Source: Zerene cesonia (taxonomy: Eukaryota > Arthropoda > Insecta > Lepidoptera > Pieridae). Taken from it: DNA of 64,000 nucleotides. The notes under the pieces are model-generated. The model saw only the letters and a list, made by a program, of their open reading frames with translations, did not search any database and was not told where the DNA came from. The first letter of the stretch is position 1. Each line of letters opens with the position of its first letter. The stretch spans positions 124,001-188,000 of the forward strand of contig NW_024045132.1 in NCBI RefSeq assembly GCF_012273895.1. The letters run 5' to 3'. Below, one piece after another: positions 63,715-64,000 of this stretch. Made by a program: the position numbers and the translations under genes.

Positions 63715-64000
63715 TAAAAAAATATCACATGTTTAATGAAAATACGATCAACATCCATACATTCTAGAATACTGTTTCTTGACAATTAATTGTGTTATTA
63801 CTGTATTTATACAGGACGATATTTAAACAGCGAGCAAACATTTGACTCTCACTTATGTTATAATCGCACGGACAAAAACAACTACTACATTTGGAAAGAT
63901 ACGTCGTAATAACACATGTTTTGACGGAGTCTAATTTAAAATCACAGAATATAATCCATAAGCTGCGATATGATTATATCCCTCATTATGTGGTAATCAA

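Larger units (their letters stand above)
60501..64000. other. Gene-free stretch upstream of the SDR gene
   Basis: Holds the family S repeat, a SINE-like element and a diverged repeat. The SDR promoter should lie near 60501-60800, but I cannot point to a core motif. Confidence 0.55.

Overview
The window looks like lepidopteran (butterfly or moth) nuclear DNA. It is very AT-rich and gene-poor, its genes are intron-containing or intronless eukaryotic ones, and it is littered with short dispersed repeats of types common in Lepidoptera: A-tailed SINE-like elements, tRNA-derived SINEs, and decayed non-LTR retrotransposon tails. The species cannot be named from the sequence. A run of exactly 1000 N at 31137-32136 is a scaffold gap of placeholder size.

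Layout. 1-29880 is intergenic or deep intronic DNA with no gene I can support. It holds many repeats and one badly broken non-LTR retrotransposon (about 26090-27318, + strand) that keeps the start of its reverse-transcriptase domain and its C-terminal part but has lost the catalytic centre. At 29880-30225 the base composition turns GC/CpG-richer and ends in a strong splice donor; I read it as a possible promoter plus non-coding first exon. 30226-39434 holds the gap and further AT-rich DNA. 39435-44122 (+) is the main gene, a four-exon chaoptin-like leucine-rich-repeat (LRR) cell-surface protein. It has a signal peptide, an LRRNT cap, about 40 LRRs in one 3.1-kb exon, an LRRCT cap, a fibronectin type III-like domain, one transmembrane segment and a short cytoplasmic tail (1371 residues in my model). 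Its 3' region carries several poly(A) signals. 44123-59525 is again repeat-bearing intergenic DNA with one doubtful small exon candidate (52324-52444). 59526-60500 (-) is an intact single-exon short-chain dehydrogenase/reductase of the retinol-dehydrogenase 11-14 type. 60501-64000 is intergenic.

The two confident genes show no evident functional link; this is not an operon-like or gene-cluster region. The most unusual structures are in the non-coding part: a 39-bp near-perfect palindrome (20004-20042), a 20-bp fold-back duplication inside one SINE copy (25218-25261), a 32-bp palindrome (36077-36108), and an in-frame deletion junction in the retrotransposon. I did not find convincing evidence for a new multi-gene biological system.
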